DNA from: Methylobacterium sp. | GTDB taxonomy: Bacteria; Pseudomonadota; Alphaproteobacteria; Rhizobiales; Beijerinckiaceae | NCBI GenBank assembly: GCA_021154065.1 | Contig: JAJKJG010000060.1 | Span: 1 to 12,362 of the forward strand | Direction: 5' to 3' | DNA: 12,362 bases | Shown: positions 5,392 through 12,173 of the stretch, piece after piece | Layout of the letters: the number at the start of each line of letters is the position of its first letter | Position numbering within the stretch: the stretch's first letter is position 1 | The notes under the pieces: generated by a model | What the model was told of the DNA's origin: nothing | Databases searched by the model: none | The model's input: only the letters and a program-made list of their open reading frames with translations | Position numbers and translations under genes: made by a program

Positions 5392-6372
5392 ATGCGGCGT
5401 GGCTCGGTTGCGTTCTCAGCGCTCGCCCTCATCGGCGTCGGGCTTGCGGGCTGCGGGCTGTTCCGCTCCGAGCAGCGCGAAGCGTGGCGCAACCAGGCCG
5501 AGGAGGCCTGCCTGTCGCGCAAGCTCGTGCAGCCGACCGCCTACATGTCGCGGATGTCGGCGATCGAGGGCCCCGGCGCCTGCGGCATGAACCACCCGTT
5601 CAAGATCGCGGCCTTCGCCGAGGGCAGCGTCGGGCTCGCCTCCCCTGTGACGCTCGCCTGCCCGATCGTCCCGACGATCGATTCCTGGCTCGCCGAGGTG
5701 GTGCAACCGGCGGCCTCGCTCTATTTCGGCTCCGCGGTCGTCGAGGTGCGATCCGGTTCCTATTCCTGCCGCTCGCGCAACGGCCGGCGCGGCGCGCGGC
5801 TGTCGGAGCATTCCTTCGGCAATGCGCTCGACGTCATGGCCTTCCGCTTCGCCGACGGCCGCGAGGTCGCGGTCGTGAAGGGCTGGCGCGGCGCCCCCGA
5901 GGAGCAGGAGTTCCTGCGCGAGGTCTTCACCGGCGCCTGCAACTACTTCACCACCGTGCTTGGGCCGGGCGCCGACGCCTTCCACTACGACCATTTCCAT
6001 CTCGACCTCGCCCGGCACGACCCGCGCGGCGAGCGCCACGTCTGCAAGCCGGTGCTGAAGTTCACGCCCCGGCTCGGCACCGAGGGCGCGAGCGAGGCGG
6101 CGGCGCCGCAGCGGCCGCAATGGCAGCCGGCAGATTCTGCGCCGATCGACCAGGAGGAGGACGACGACCCCTTCGCGGTCTCGGCAAAGCCGGCGCCGCC
6201 GACGACCTACGCCTCGTCCCCGGCGCGGGCGCCAGCGCCGCAGGCCTACGCGCCGCGGCCCTACCCCGCCGCGCCGACAAACGGCCCGCCCGGCTATCCG
6301 GCGGACGCCGCGACGCCGCGCCAGCCGATCGTTCTCCAACCGCAACTGTGGACCGGAAGCACCATCTATTAA
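5392..6372 (+). CDS. Extensin-like C-terminal domain lipoprotein (LAS-type zinc peptidase signature)
   Basis: The 326-residue product starts with a lipoprotein signal peptide ending in LAGC (lipid-modified Cys21), so it is anchored in the envelope. Residues 63-220 match the bacterial extensin-like C-terminal domain: CGMNHPFKIAAF, SYSCRSRNGR, RLSEHSFGNALDVMAF and HYDHFHLDLARHD. Within it S138-x-H140-xx-G143-x-A145-x-D147 and H201-x-H203 reproduce the zinc-ligand motif of LAS peptidases (VanY/DacB-like peptidoglycan carboxypeptidases), which suggests a cell-wall hydrolase. Cys residues at 40, 64, 90, 126, 183 and 218 may form disulfides. The tail from about 230 is Pro/Ala-rich and probably disordered. 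ATG at 5392 is chosen over an upstream TTG (5353) because it directly precedes the signal peptide. A TTGACG at 5353-5358 may be a -35 box. Confidence 0.88.
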   Translation: MRRGSVAFSALALIGVGLAGCGLFRSEQREAWRNQAEEACLSRKLVQPTAYMSRMSAIEGPGACGMNHPFKIAAFAEGSVGLASPVTLACPIVPTIDSWLAEVVQPAASLYFGSAVVEVRSGSYSCRSRNGRRGARLSEHSFGNALDVMAFRFADGREVAVVKGWRGAPEEQEFLREVFTGACNYFTTVLGPGADAFHYDHFHLDLARHDPRGERHVCKPVLKFTPRLGTEGASEAAAPQRPQWQPADSAPIDQEEDDDPFAVSAKPAPPTTYASSPARAPAPQAYAPRPYPAAPTNGPPGYPADAATPRQPIVLQPQLWTGSTIY

Positions 6373-6400
6373 GTGTTTTGCGGCCGCCGCCGGCCTTCCC

Positions 6401-6429
6401 TTGACCGCGCCCACGGCGCTTTGCATGGT
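6401..6429 (+). promoter_or_regulatory. Possible sigma70-type promoter of the secreted four-Cys gene
   Basis: TTGACC (6401-6406) and CATGGT (6424-6429) are separated by 17 nt. The -35 box is good and the -10 box weak, as often in high-GC alphaproteobacteria. A start of transcription near 6436 would place the ribosome binding site of the gene at 6452 directly at the 5' end of the message. Confidence 0.35.
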
Positions 6430-6451
6430 CGCCCCGATCGAGGGTCCGGGC

Positions 6452-6895
6452 ATGCGGTGGGCAGCGCTTCTCCTTTCCTGCGCCGTGCTGGCGTCGCCGG
6501 CGGCGGCGATCACCGGCCGGCAGGAGGTCGTCCCGGCCGAGCGCCGGGTGCGGCCCTACGACGCCAAGATCCCCGGCTGCGGCGATCCGTGGGTGCTCGG
6601 CAAGGTCGCCGAGCACTTCGCCGAGAAGGAAGCGAAGTTCTGGAACTCGAACCTCCAGATCGTCGAATACGAGAACATCCGCCGCATCGGCTGGCGGCCG
6701 TGGGGGCTCGACTACATCCCGCGCCGGTTCTGCACCGCGACGGCCTCGCTGTCGGACGGCGTCAAGCGCCGCATCGACTACTCGGTGCGCGAGGATCTCG
6801 GCATGATCAGCATGACCTGGGGCGTCGAGTTCTGCGTCCACGGGCTCGACCGCAACTGGGCCTTCAACCCGGCCTGCCAGATGGCGCGGCCCTGA
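6452..6895 (+). CDS. Conserved secreted four-Cys protein of unknown function
   Basis: The 147-residue product has a Sec signal peptide (MRWAALLLSCAVLASPAAA) and a mature domain with four Cys at 43, 94, 128 and 142, enough for two disulfides. Notable blocks are EAKFWNSNLQIVEYENI (60-76), RPWGLDYIPRRFC (82-94), RRIDYSVREDLGMISMTWGV (106-125) and GLDRNWAFNPACQMARP at the C-terminus. I recall close relatives annotated as hypothetical in many Rhizobiales, so the family looks conserved, but no function is known to me. ATG at 6452 is favoured over in-frame TTG 6401 and ATG 6425 because GAGGG (6440-6444) has correct spacing and the signal peptide starts there. It lies 79 nt after the extensin-like gene on the same strand. 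Confidence 0.83.
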   Translation: MRWAALLLSCAVLASPAAAITGRQEVVPAERRVRPYDAKIPGCGDPWVLGKVAEHFAEKEAKFWNSNLQIVEYENIRRIGWRPWGLDYIPRRFCTATASLSDGVKRRIDYSVREDLGMISMTWGVEFCVHGLDRNWAFNPACQMARP

Positions 6896-6923
6896 CCGCA
6901 CCGGGCGCGGCGCCTCAAGATTC

Positions 6924-7781
6924 GTGAACTATCGCCACGCCTTCCACGCCGGCAACTTCGCCGACGTGATGAAGCACGTCATCCTGACGCGCATCCTCGT
7001 CCATCTCAGGGTCAAGCCGGCGCCGTTCCGGGCGATCGACACCCATGCCGGCACCGGGCTCTACGACCTCCAGGCCGACGAGGCCGAGCGGACGCAGGAA
7101 TGGCGCGGCGGCGTCGACCGGCTCGGCGAGCCCTTCGCGCCCGAGGTCGAGGCGCTGATCGCGCCCTATCGGGCGATCCTCGCGACGGTGCGCCAGCGGC
7201 ACGGCGAGGCCTATCCGGGCTCGCCGCTGATCATGCGCGAGCTCATGCGGCCGCAGGACCGGGCGGTGTTCGTCGAGCTCCACCCCGAGGACGAGGCGGT
7301 CCTGGCGCGGCGCTTCCGGCGCGACGCGCAGGTCAAGGTGCTCCATCTCGACGGCTGGACGGCGCTGCATGCCCTGATCCCGGCAAAGGAGCGGCGCGGG
7401 CTCGTCCTCGTCGATCCGCCCTACGAGGAGCCGGGCGAGCTCGAGCGCCTCGCCCGCGAGATGGCAAAGGCGCTTGGCAAATGGCCGAGCGGCATCTTCG
7501 CCGGCTGGTATCCGATCAAGGATCAGCGCGACGTCGACGGCCCGGCCGCGATCATCGCCGGCGCCGCGCCCGGTAAGGCCTTGCGCCTCGAGCTGATGAT
7601 CGACACGCCCACGGCGCCGGACCGCCTCAACGGCTGCGGGCTCTTCGTCGCAAACCCGCCCTGGAGGCTTGCCGCCGAGGCCGAGACGATCCTGCCGGCG
7701 CTCGCCGAGCGGCTCGCCCGCGGCCGCTACGGCGGCTTCCGCTGCGAGACGCCGGCCATTGATTCAGCGCCGGCGCGGTGA
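6924..7781 (+). CDS. rlmJ: 23S rRNA (adenine(2030)-N6)-methyltransferase RlmJ
   Basis: RlmJ methylates N6 of A2030 in 23S rRNA using S-adenosylmethionine. The 285-residue length is close to the family's usual 280. The N-terminus NYRHAFHAGNFADVMKHVIL is diagnostic, the SAM-binding loop is DTHAGTGLYDL (40-50), and the catalytic motif is DPPYE at 164-168, with Asp164 at the same number as in E. coli RlmJ. Other family blocks are YPGSPLI (97-103) and GIFAGWYPIKDQRDV. The start codon is GTG (6924), placed directly before the conserved NYRHAFHAG; no clear Shine-Dalgarno is visible. The gene lies 28 nt after the secreted protein and 29 nt before the glutathione S-transferase, so the three may share a transcript. 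Confidence 0.95.
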   Translation: MNYRHAFHAGNFADVMKHVILTRILVHLRVKPAPFRAIDTHAGTGLYDLQADEAERTQEWRGGVDRLGEPFAPEVEALIAPYRAILATVRQRHGEAYPGSPLIMRELMRPQDRAVFVELHPEDEAVLARRFRRDAQVKVLHLDGWTALHALIPAKERRGLVLVDPPYEEPGELERLAREMAKALGKWPSGIFAGWYPIKDQRDVDGPAAIIAGAAPGKALRLELMIDTPTAPDRLNGCGLFVANPPWRLAAEAETILPALAERLARGRYGGFRCETPAIDSAPAR

Positions 7782-7810
7782 CAAAGCTCCGCCGCCACAA
7801 GGGGGAAACC

Positions 7811-8410
7811 ATGCTCGTCCTGCGCTCGTCCGGAGCTTCGCCTTTCGTCCGCAAGGTCCGCATCGCCGCCGACATCATCGGCCTTGCCGACCGCATCGAG
7901 GTCGTCGACGCCGAGACGCTGACGCCGGCGCCCGACCTCCTCGAGCAGAACCCGCTCGGCAAGATCCCGACGCTCGTGCTCGAGAACGGTGACACGCTCT
8001 ACGATTCGCGCGTCATCCTCGAATACCTCGACGTGCTCGGCGGCGGCGCGCTCATCCCGCAGGGCTCGCGCCGGTTTGCGGCCTTGCGCCTGCAGGCGCT
8101 CGCCGACGGCCTGATGGATGCGGCCGTGCTGCAGATGTACGAGATCCGCTGGCGGCCCGAGGAGCACCGGGTGGAGAAATGGGTCGCGCACCAGAAGGGC
8201 AAGGTCGCCCGCGCCCTCGACGAGGCGGAACGCTCGCTCGACGCCGCCCCGGCGACGCCGATCCACGTCGGCCATATCGCGCTCGCCTGCGCGCTCGGCT
8301 ATCTCGACCTGCGCTTCGAGGGCAAGTGGCGCAACGACCACCCGAAGCTCGTCGCCTGGCTCGACGATTTCGCAAGCCGCGTGCCGGCCTTCGAGGCGAC
8401 GCGGATGTAG
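7811..8410 (+). CDS. Glutathione S-transferase family protein
   Basis: The 199-residue product has the two-domain GST architecture. The thioredoxin-like N-domain is LVLRSSGASPFVRKVRIAAD, NPLGKIPTLVLENGDTLYDS (with cis-Pro53) and RVILEYLD. An all-helical C-domain follows, with a conserved helix-capping segment near THIHVGHIALACALGYLD-like sequence (about 152-168). The arrangement SGASPFVRKVR resembles the YibF-like bacterial GST group; Ser7 or Ser10 would be the glutathione-activating residue. The substrate is unknown; detoxification or thiol redox roles are typical. ATG at 7811 is preferred over an in-frame start at 7778 because GGGGGA (7800-7805) precedes it at five bases and the beta-strand begins there. 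Confidence 0.92.
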   Translation: MLVLRSSGASPFVRKVRIAADIIGLADRIEVVDAETLTPAPDLLEQNPLGKIPTLVLENGDTLYDSRVILEYLDVLGGGALIPQGSRRFAALRLQALADGLMDAAVLQMYEIRWRPEEHRVEKWVAHQKGKVARALDEAERSLDAAPATPIHVGHIALACALGYLDLRFEGKWRNDHPKLVAWLDDFASRVPAFEATRM

Positions 8411-8508
8411 GGGTAAGGAGGCGCGCCCGCCACGGAGCGAGCCCCTCTCCCGCGAAACCCCTCTCCCGTACGGGCTACGGCATTCACACATTTGCTGGCC
8501 AAGTCGCT

Positions 8509-8762
8509 CCCTCCTCCCCCTTTGTGGGGAGGACCGACTCGGCCGGAAGCCGAGCGAGAAGGGGGGCGCCGGGCATGGAGCACCTTACCGACGAGGGGCC
8601 TAGTCCCTTCAGCCGCAGGGGCCGGGCCTGACGGATCACGTGGGGCTTGCCCCTGCGGCTGATGCACGGCGGGCCGGCTTCGACCGGGAGCCCTACGCCG
8701 GGCGCCCCCCTCCTCGCTGGCTTCCGGCCGAGTCGGTCCTCCCCCACAAGGGGGGAGGGGAA
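8509..8762. repeat. Large nested palindrome (about 254 nt)
   Basis: The arms at 8509-8573 and 8699-8762 are imperfect reverse complements. Their core, 8526-8551 against 8719-8744, is a perfect 26-bp match containing ggaccgactcggccggaagc. Each arm end carries its own small hairpin of C-run/G-run type (e.g. ctccccc ... gtggggag; cctccccc-acaa-ggggggagg). The centre holds a second perfect stem, 8609-8622 against 8649-8662, 14 bp. The central gcccctgcggctgat is shared with the element inside uvrC (80-94). The structure looks like two copies of a short palindromic unit facing each other. There is no transposase or long ORF inside, so it is a non-coding, possibly mobile (MITE/REP-like) element. Transcribed read-through would fold into a very long hairpin. 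Confidence 0.85.
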
Positions 8763-9000
8763 GCGCGCCGGCTTTGTGCGAATCCGATAGCCCGCTCGGG
8801 AGAGATCGAGTCGCGGCTTTCGGCGCGATTCGGCCTCTGGGGACCCCTGCGGAAGCGCACCGCAGTCATCGTGACCGATTCGAAAAAGCGTGCGTCGCCA
8901 ACGGTCCGCGCCTATCATGATCGGGCATTGTTATCATGACGAAGAGGCATCCTCCGGGGAGAGGCCGAGAAAGCGAACCGAAATTTTTCCTGCCGGCGCA
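8763..9000. other. Gene-free region upstream of the helicase promoter
   Basis: Together with 8411-8508 this completes the non-repeat part of an 829-nt gene-free stretch. No ORF with coding character or RNA gene was found on either strand. The only structure I see is the direct repeat tatcatga at 8913-8920 and 8932-8939, start to start 19 bp, about 60 bp upstream of the TTGACT box. It could be an operator half-site pair, but this is speculative. Confidence 0.4.
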
Positions 9001-9031
9001 TTGACTTTGCGGGCCGCGCGGCGCATATAAC
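9001..9031 (+). promoter_or_regulatory. Promoter of the DEAD-box helicase gene
   Basis: TTGACT (9001-9006) is followed by an A/T-rich catataac (9024-9031) inside otherwise very GC-rich DNA. The spacer is 17 nt to CATATA, 18 nt to ATATAA, or 19 nt to TATAAC. It is the best sigma70-like promoter in the window and predicts a start near 9038, giving a leader of about 200 nt before the TTG start codon at 9240. Confidence 0.6.
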
Positions 9032-9037
9032 CTGCGT

Positions 9038-9239
9038 AGCGTCAGCACTCCCCGAAGAGAGTCGCTTGATCGAGGCGCGTGACAGTCCCGCGAGAACGCG
9101 GGCCGGCCTCCATCTTCAATCGCTATCCTCCAGACAGCCCTTATCACGCGGGTCGTCCCGTCGAGCCTTTGCCCGGGCGGCGCCATCGCGCCGAGCCCGA
9201 GGGCCACGGGCTCATTGCATCTGTTGAAAGACACGAACC
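9038..9239 (+). promoter_or_regulatory. Long structured 5' leader of the helicase mRNA
   Basis: If transcription starts near 9038, about 200 nt are untranslated. They hold a perfect hairpin 9087-9092/9097-9102 (cccgcg / cgcggg, loop agaa) and another, 9193-9199/9207-9213 (gagcccg / cgggctc), ending 26 nt before the start codon. Long structured leaders are known for cold-inducible genes, including RNA helicases, where they control stability or translation. That role here is inference. The leader's exact ends are not established. Confidence 0.4.
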
Positions 9240-10736
9240 TTGTCCAACTTCTCCCACTTCGGCCTCGCCCCCTTAATCGAGAAGGCGCTCGCCGCCGAAG
9301 GCTATGAAACCCCGACCCCGATCCAGATCCAGGCCATCCCGCACGTGATGGCCGGCCGCGACCTCTGCGGCATTGCCCAGACCGGCACCGGCAAGACCGC
9401 CGCCTTCGCGCTGCCGATCCTGCACCATTTCGCCGAGCATGTGCGCCAGACGCCGCGGCGCGGCTGCCGGGCCCTCGTGCTCAGCCCGACGCGCGAGCTC
9501 GCGAGCCAGATCGCCGACAGCTTCCGCGCTTATGGGCGGCACCTCAGGCTGTCGACCGCGGTGGTGTTCGGCGGCGTCCCGATCGGCAAGCAGGAGCGGA
9601 CGCTCGCGGGCGGCGTCGACATCCTGGTCGCGACGCCCGGGCGCCTCCTCGATCTCATCGACCGCCGCTCGCTGTCCCTGCGCGACGTCGAGGTCTTCGT
9701 CCTCGACGAGGCCGACCGCATGCTCGATCTCGGCTTTATCCATGACCTGCGGCGGATCGTGAAGCTCCTGCCGGCCGAGCGTCAGACGCTGTTCTTCTCG
9801 GCGACGATGCCGGCGACGATCGCATCGCTCGCCGCGGCGTTCCTGAACGATCCCGTGCAGGTCGCGGTGCGGCCCGAGGCGACCACGGCCGAGCGGGTCG
9901 AGCAGAGCATCATGTTCGTGCCGACGGCGCAGAAGCCGGCGCTCCTCCACGCCGTGCTGAGCGATCCGGCGGTCGAGCGCGTCCTCGTCTTCACCCGCAC
10001 CAAGCACGGCGCCGACAAGGTCGTGCGCTCGCTTGCGGCGGGCGGCATCGCGGCGGCGGCGATCCACGGCAACAAGAGCCAGCCGCAGCGCGAGCGGGCG
10101 CTTGCCGGCTTCAAGTCGGGGCATTGCCGGGTGCTCGTCGCGACCGACATCGCGGCCCGCGGCATCGACGTCGACGGGGTCACGCACGTCGTCAACTACG
10201 ACCTGCCGAACATCCCCGAATCCTACGTCCACCGCATCGGCCGCACGGCGCGGGCGGGCGCGGCCGGGATCGCGATCTCGTTCTGCAACGGCGAGGAGCG
10301 GGAATACCTGCGGGATATCGAGAAGGTGACGCGCATGAAGGTACCGGTGGCGGAATTGCCGAAGGGCATCGCGGCGCTGCCGGCGGAGCCCGCGCGGGCC
10401 GAGCCTTCGCACCACCGCCCGGGGCGTCCGCAGCAGCAGCGCCAGGGCCAGCGCCCGGCACAGGGTCAGGGCCGCGGCGGTCAGGGCCGAAGCGCCGCCC
10501 AGGGCAACGGCAACAGCCGCAGCCAGGGCAACGGCCATGGCCGCGGTCAGGGTCAGGGCAACGGCCATGGCAACGGCAACGGCCGGGCGCCCGAGCGGCA
10601 GCAGGAGGCGGGCCGCCAGCGGCCCGCCCATGAGCAGCGCCGCAGCCGCCCCGCCGACGGCCACGTCCGCCCGGCCGGCCAAGGCGATGGCGGCGCGATC
10701 GGCTGGCTCTCGCACGGCGCCTCGCGCCCGCGGTAA
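9240..10736 (+). CDS. DEAD-box ATP-dependent RNA helicase, RhlE-like
   Basis: This helicase unwinds short RNA duplexes with ATP; bacterial relatives act in ribosome assembly, RNA decay and cold adaptation. All motifs are present in the 498 residues: Q motif around Phe7 and Gln29 (TPIQ), I AQTGTGKT (46-53), Ia PTREL (83-87), Ib TPGR (132-135), II DEAD (156-159), III SAT (187-189), IV VFTRTK (250-255), V ATDIAARGID (301-310) and VI HRIGRTARAG (331-340). The TTG start is forced: an in-frame TGA lies at 9225-9227 and SNFSHFGL is the typical N-terminus. GAAAG at 9226-9230 is a weak ribosome binding site. From about 385 a disordered tail rich in Gly, Gln, Asn, Arg and Pro follows, presumably an RNA-binding extension, then a short ending GGAIGWLSHG. 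The orthologue group (RhlE versus others) is inferred from similarity by eye. Confidence 0.94.
   Translation: MSNFSHFGLAPLIEKALAAEGYETPTPIQIQAIPHVMAGRDLCGIAQTGTGKTAAFALPILHHFAEHVRQTPRRGCRALVLSPTRELASQIADSFRAYGRHLRLSTAVVFGGVPIGKQERTLAGGVDILVATPGRLLDLIDRRSLSLRDVEVFVLDEADRMLDLGFIHDLRRIVKLLPAERQTLFFSATMPATIASLAAAFLNDPVQVAVRPEATTAERVEQSIMFVPTAQKPALLHAVLSDPAVERVLVFTRTKHGADKVVRSLAAGGIAAAAIHGNKSQPQRERALAGFKSGHCRVLVATDIAARGIDVDGVTHVVNYDLPNIPESYVHRIGRTARAGAAGIAISFCNGEEREYLRDIEKVTRMKVPVAELPKGIAALPAEPARAEPSHHRPGRPQQQRQGQRPAQGQGRGGQGRSAAQGNGNSRSQGNGHGRGQGQGNGHGNGNGRAPERQQEAGRQRPAHEQRRSRPADGHVRPAGQGDGGAIGWLSHGASRPR
10500..10583 (+). repeat. Internal repeats encoding the helicase QGNG/HGNG tail
   Basis: A 17-mer (cagggcaacggccatgg) occurs at 10524-10540 and again at 10554-10570, 30 nt apart. 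Its first 12 bases occur also at 10500-10511. All spacings are multiples of three, so the copies translate as QGNG(H/N)G units. This is a short in-frame coding repeat likely to vary in copy number between strains. Confidence 0.75.
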
Positions 10737-10749
10737 CGCCAAACCTCAT

Positions 10750-10840
10750 CCTCGGGCGTCGCGCAGCGACGACCCGAGGACCTTGCGGCACAGAGAGGCC
10801 TCTGTTCGACAAGATGGGCCGGGCCAAGCCCGGGCATCTT
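10750..10840. repeat. Tandem hairpins downstream of the helicase gene (possible terminator)
   Basis: The first hairpin pairs 10750-10762 (cctcgggcgtcgc) with 10766-10779 over a 3-nt loop and one bulged base, starting 14 nt after the stop codon. The second, weaker one pairs aagatg (10811-10816) with catctt (10835-10840) and adjoining G/C bases. There is no T run, so any termination would be atypical. Sequence style suggests dispersed intergenic repeat rather than a dedicated terminator. Confidence 0.6.
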
Positions 10841-10870
10841 CGCGTCAACACTTCCATGCGGTGCAACCCT

Positions 10871-10984
10871 CCTCATGCTGAGGTGCGAGGCGAAGCCGAG
10901 CCTCGAAGCACGCACGCTGTCCACGCTGCCTGGGCAGGGTGCGTGCTTCGAGGTTCGCCTTCGGCTCGCACCTCAGGATGAGGG
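10871..10984. repeat. Long inverted repeat between the helicase and the ABC transporter genes
   Basis: The arms 10871-10913 and 10942-10984 match as reverse complements over 43 bp with about four mismatches, around a 28-nt loop. Each arm contains the gcacctcag/ctgaggtgc and cttcgagg/cctcgaag blocks that I recall from dispersed repeats in rhizobia. The left arm has a further small palindrome (gaggc...gcctc). It sits between two convergent genes, where it could shield both mRNA 3' ends. Confidence 0.85.
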
Positions 10985-11004
10985 GCTTGGGAGGACGGCC
11001 CAGA

Positions 11005-12171
11005 TCAGTGATACGGGTCGGCCGCGTCGCGCAGGCCGTCGCCCATGAAGTTGAAGGCGAGGACCACGAGCACCACCGGCAGGATCGGGAACAGCAGCCA
11101 GGGATGGAGCTGCACCGCGGCGAGGTTCTGCGCCTCGTTGAGGAGCACGCCCCAGCTCGTCACCGGCGGCCGCAGGCCGAGGCCTAGGAACGACAGCGCG
11201 GTCTCGCCGAGAATCATCGACGGGATCGACAGCGTCGCCGAGGCGATGAGGTGGCTCATGAAGTTCGGGATCAGGTGGCGCACGATGATGCGCTTCTTCG
11301 AGGCGCCCATCAGCTCGGCGGCGCGCACGAAATCCTCCTCGCGCAGCGCCAGGAGCTTTGAGCGGACGGCGCGCGCGAGGCCCGGCCAGTCGAGCAGGCC
11401 GAGGATGATGGTGATCCCGAAGAAGACGAGGATCGGGCTCCAGTTCGGCGGCAGCGCCGCCGAGAGCGCGAGCCACAGTGGCAGCTCCGGCAGGGAGCGC
11501 AGGATCTCGATCAGCCGCTGGATGACGTGGTCGACCCAGCCGCCCATGTAGCCCGCGATGCCGCCGAACAGGAGCCCGAGCGTGAACGACACGGCGATGC
11601 CGACGAGGCCGATCGTCAGCGAGATCCGGGCCCCGTAGACGATGCGCGAGAACAGGTCGCGGCCGAGTCGGTCGGTGCCGAGGAGAAAGGCGGTGCCATC
11701 CTTAGGCGGGCAGAACAGGTGCAGGTCGGCGTGGATCACGCCCCAGAACTCGTAGGCGTCGCCGCGGCAGAAGAAGCGCAGCGGCTGCGGCTTCGTGCGG
11801 TCGACGACGTAGTCGCGCTTGAAGGTGTCGAGATTGAAGGTGAACTTGTAGGGATAGACGAACGGGCCTTGGAACGCCCCGTCATGGAACAGATGAAGCG
11901 GTTGCGGCGGCGCGTAGAGGAAATCGCCGTGGCGCTTGGTCTGGTTGTAGGGTGCGATGACCTCGACGAACGGCACCGCGAGGTAGAAGGCGAGGAGCAA
12001 CAGGGCGGAGGCGACCGCCACCTTGTGGCGGCGGAACTTCCACCACATCAACCGCCACGACGAGGCGCGATAGAAGACCTCGCTCTCCGCGCCCGTCGGC
12101 TCGGCAAGGCCCGGATCGAACGCCGCGGTGTCGACGAAGTGGCTCGGCCGGGGCTTCGCTTCGACGTTCAC
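11005..12171 (-). CDS. ABC transporter permease, DppC/OppC type
   Basis: This is one of the two membrane subunits of a peptide/nickel/oligosaccharide-class ABC importer in the inner membrane. The 388-residue product has a cytoplasmic N-terminus, a first membrane helix at about 51-72, a long periplasmic segment (73-160) and then the BPD permease domain. The domain begins with GTDRLGRDLFSRIVYGARIS (165-184) and includes the ATPase-coupling loop (FVRAAELMGASKKRI, 281-295, with HLIPN after) and FLGLGLRPPVTSWG. It ends in FNFMGDGLRDAADPYH, a common DppC terminus. The long periplasmic insert with Cys135 and Cys154 marks a subgroup often found with sugar- or peptide-binding proteins; the substrate is unknown. 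The GTG start at 12171 is supported by GGAGGG eight bases upstream. It follows the first permease by two bases. Confidence 0.94.
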   Translation of the reverse strand: MNVEAKPRPSHFVDTAAFDPGLAEPTGAESEVFYRASSWRLMWWKFRRHKVAVASALLLLAFYLAVPFVEVIAPYNQTKRHGDFLYAPPQPLHLFHDGAFQGPFVYPYKFTFNLDTFKRDYVVDRTKPQPLRFFCRGDAYEFWGVIHADLHLFCPPKDGTAFLLGTDRLGRDLFSRIVYGARISLTIGLVGIAVSFTLGLLFGGIAGYMGGWVDHVIQRLIEILRSLPELPLWLALSAALPPNWSPILVFFGITIILGLLDWPGLARAVRSKLLALREEDFVRAAELMGASKKRIIVRHLIPNFMSHLIASATLSIPSMILGETALSFLGLGLRPPVTSWGVLLNEAQNLAAVQLHPWLLFPILPVVLVVLAFNFMGDGLRDAADPYH

Positions 12172-12173
12172 GC

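Noticed and set aside
8411..9239. Hidden protein gene in the 829-nt gap
   Set aside because: Open frames on both strands are Arg/Pro/Gly-rich and cross the palindrome. None has a ribosome binding site plus a plausible protein.
9079..9276. Possible 65-residue upstream ORF in the helicase leader
   Set aside because: GTG start without ribosome binding site, Pro/Arg-rich product, runs into the helicase gene in another frame. Not supported as coding.
10400..10640. CRISPR-like repeat array
   Set aside because: The repeats are short, in frame, unequal in spacing and belong to the low-complexity helicase tail; there are no regular spacers or cas genes.
9273..10742. 489-residue minus-strand open frame under the helicase
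   Set aside because: It mirrors a DEAD-box gene with every motif present; the antisense product is Arg/Ala/Asp-rich with no recognisable domain.
10750..10779. Intrinsic terminator of the helicase gene
   Set aside because: The stem is strong but no T run follows, so it was kept only as a hairpin/repeat with possible, not assigned, terminator function.
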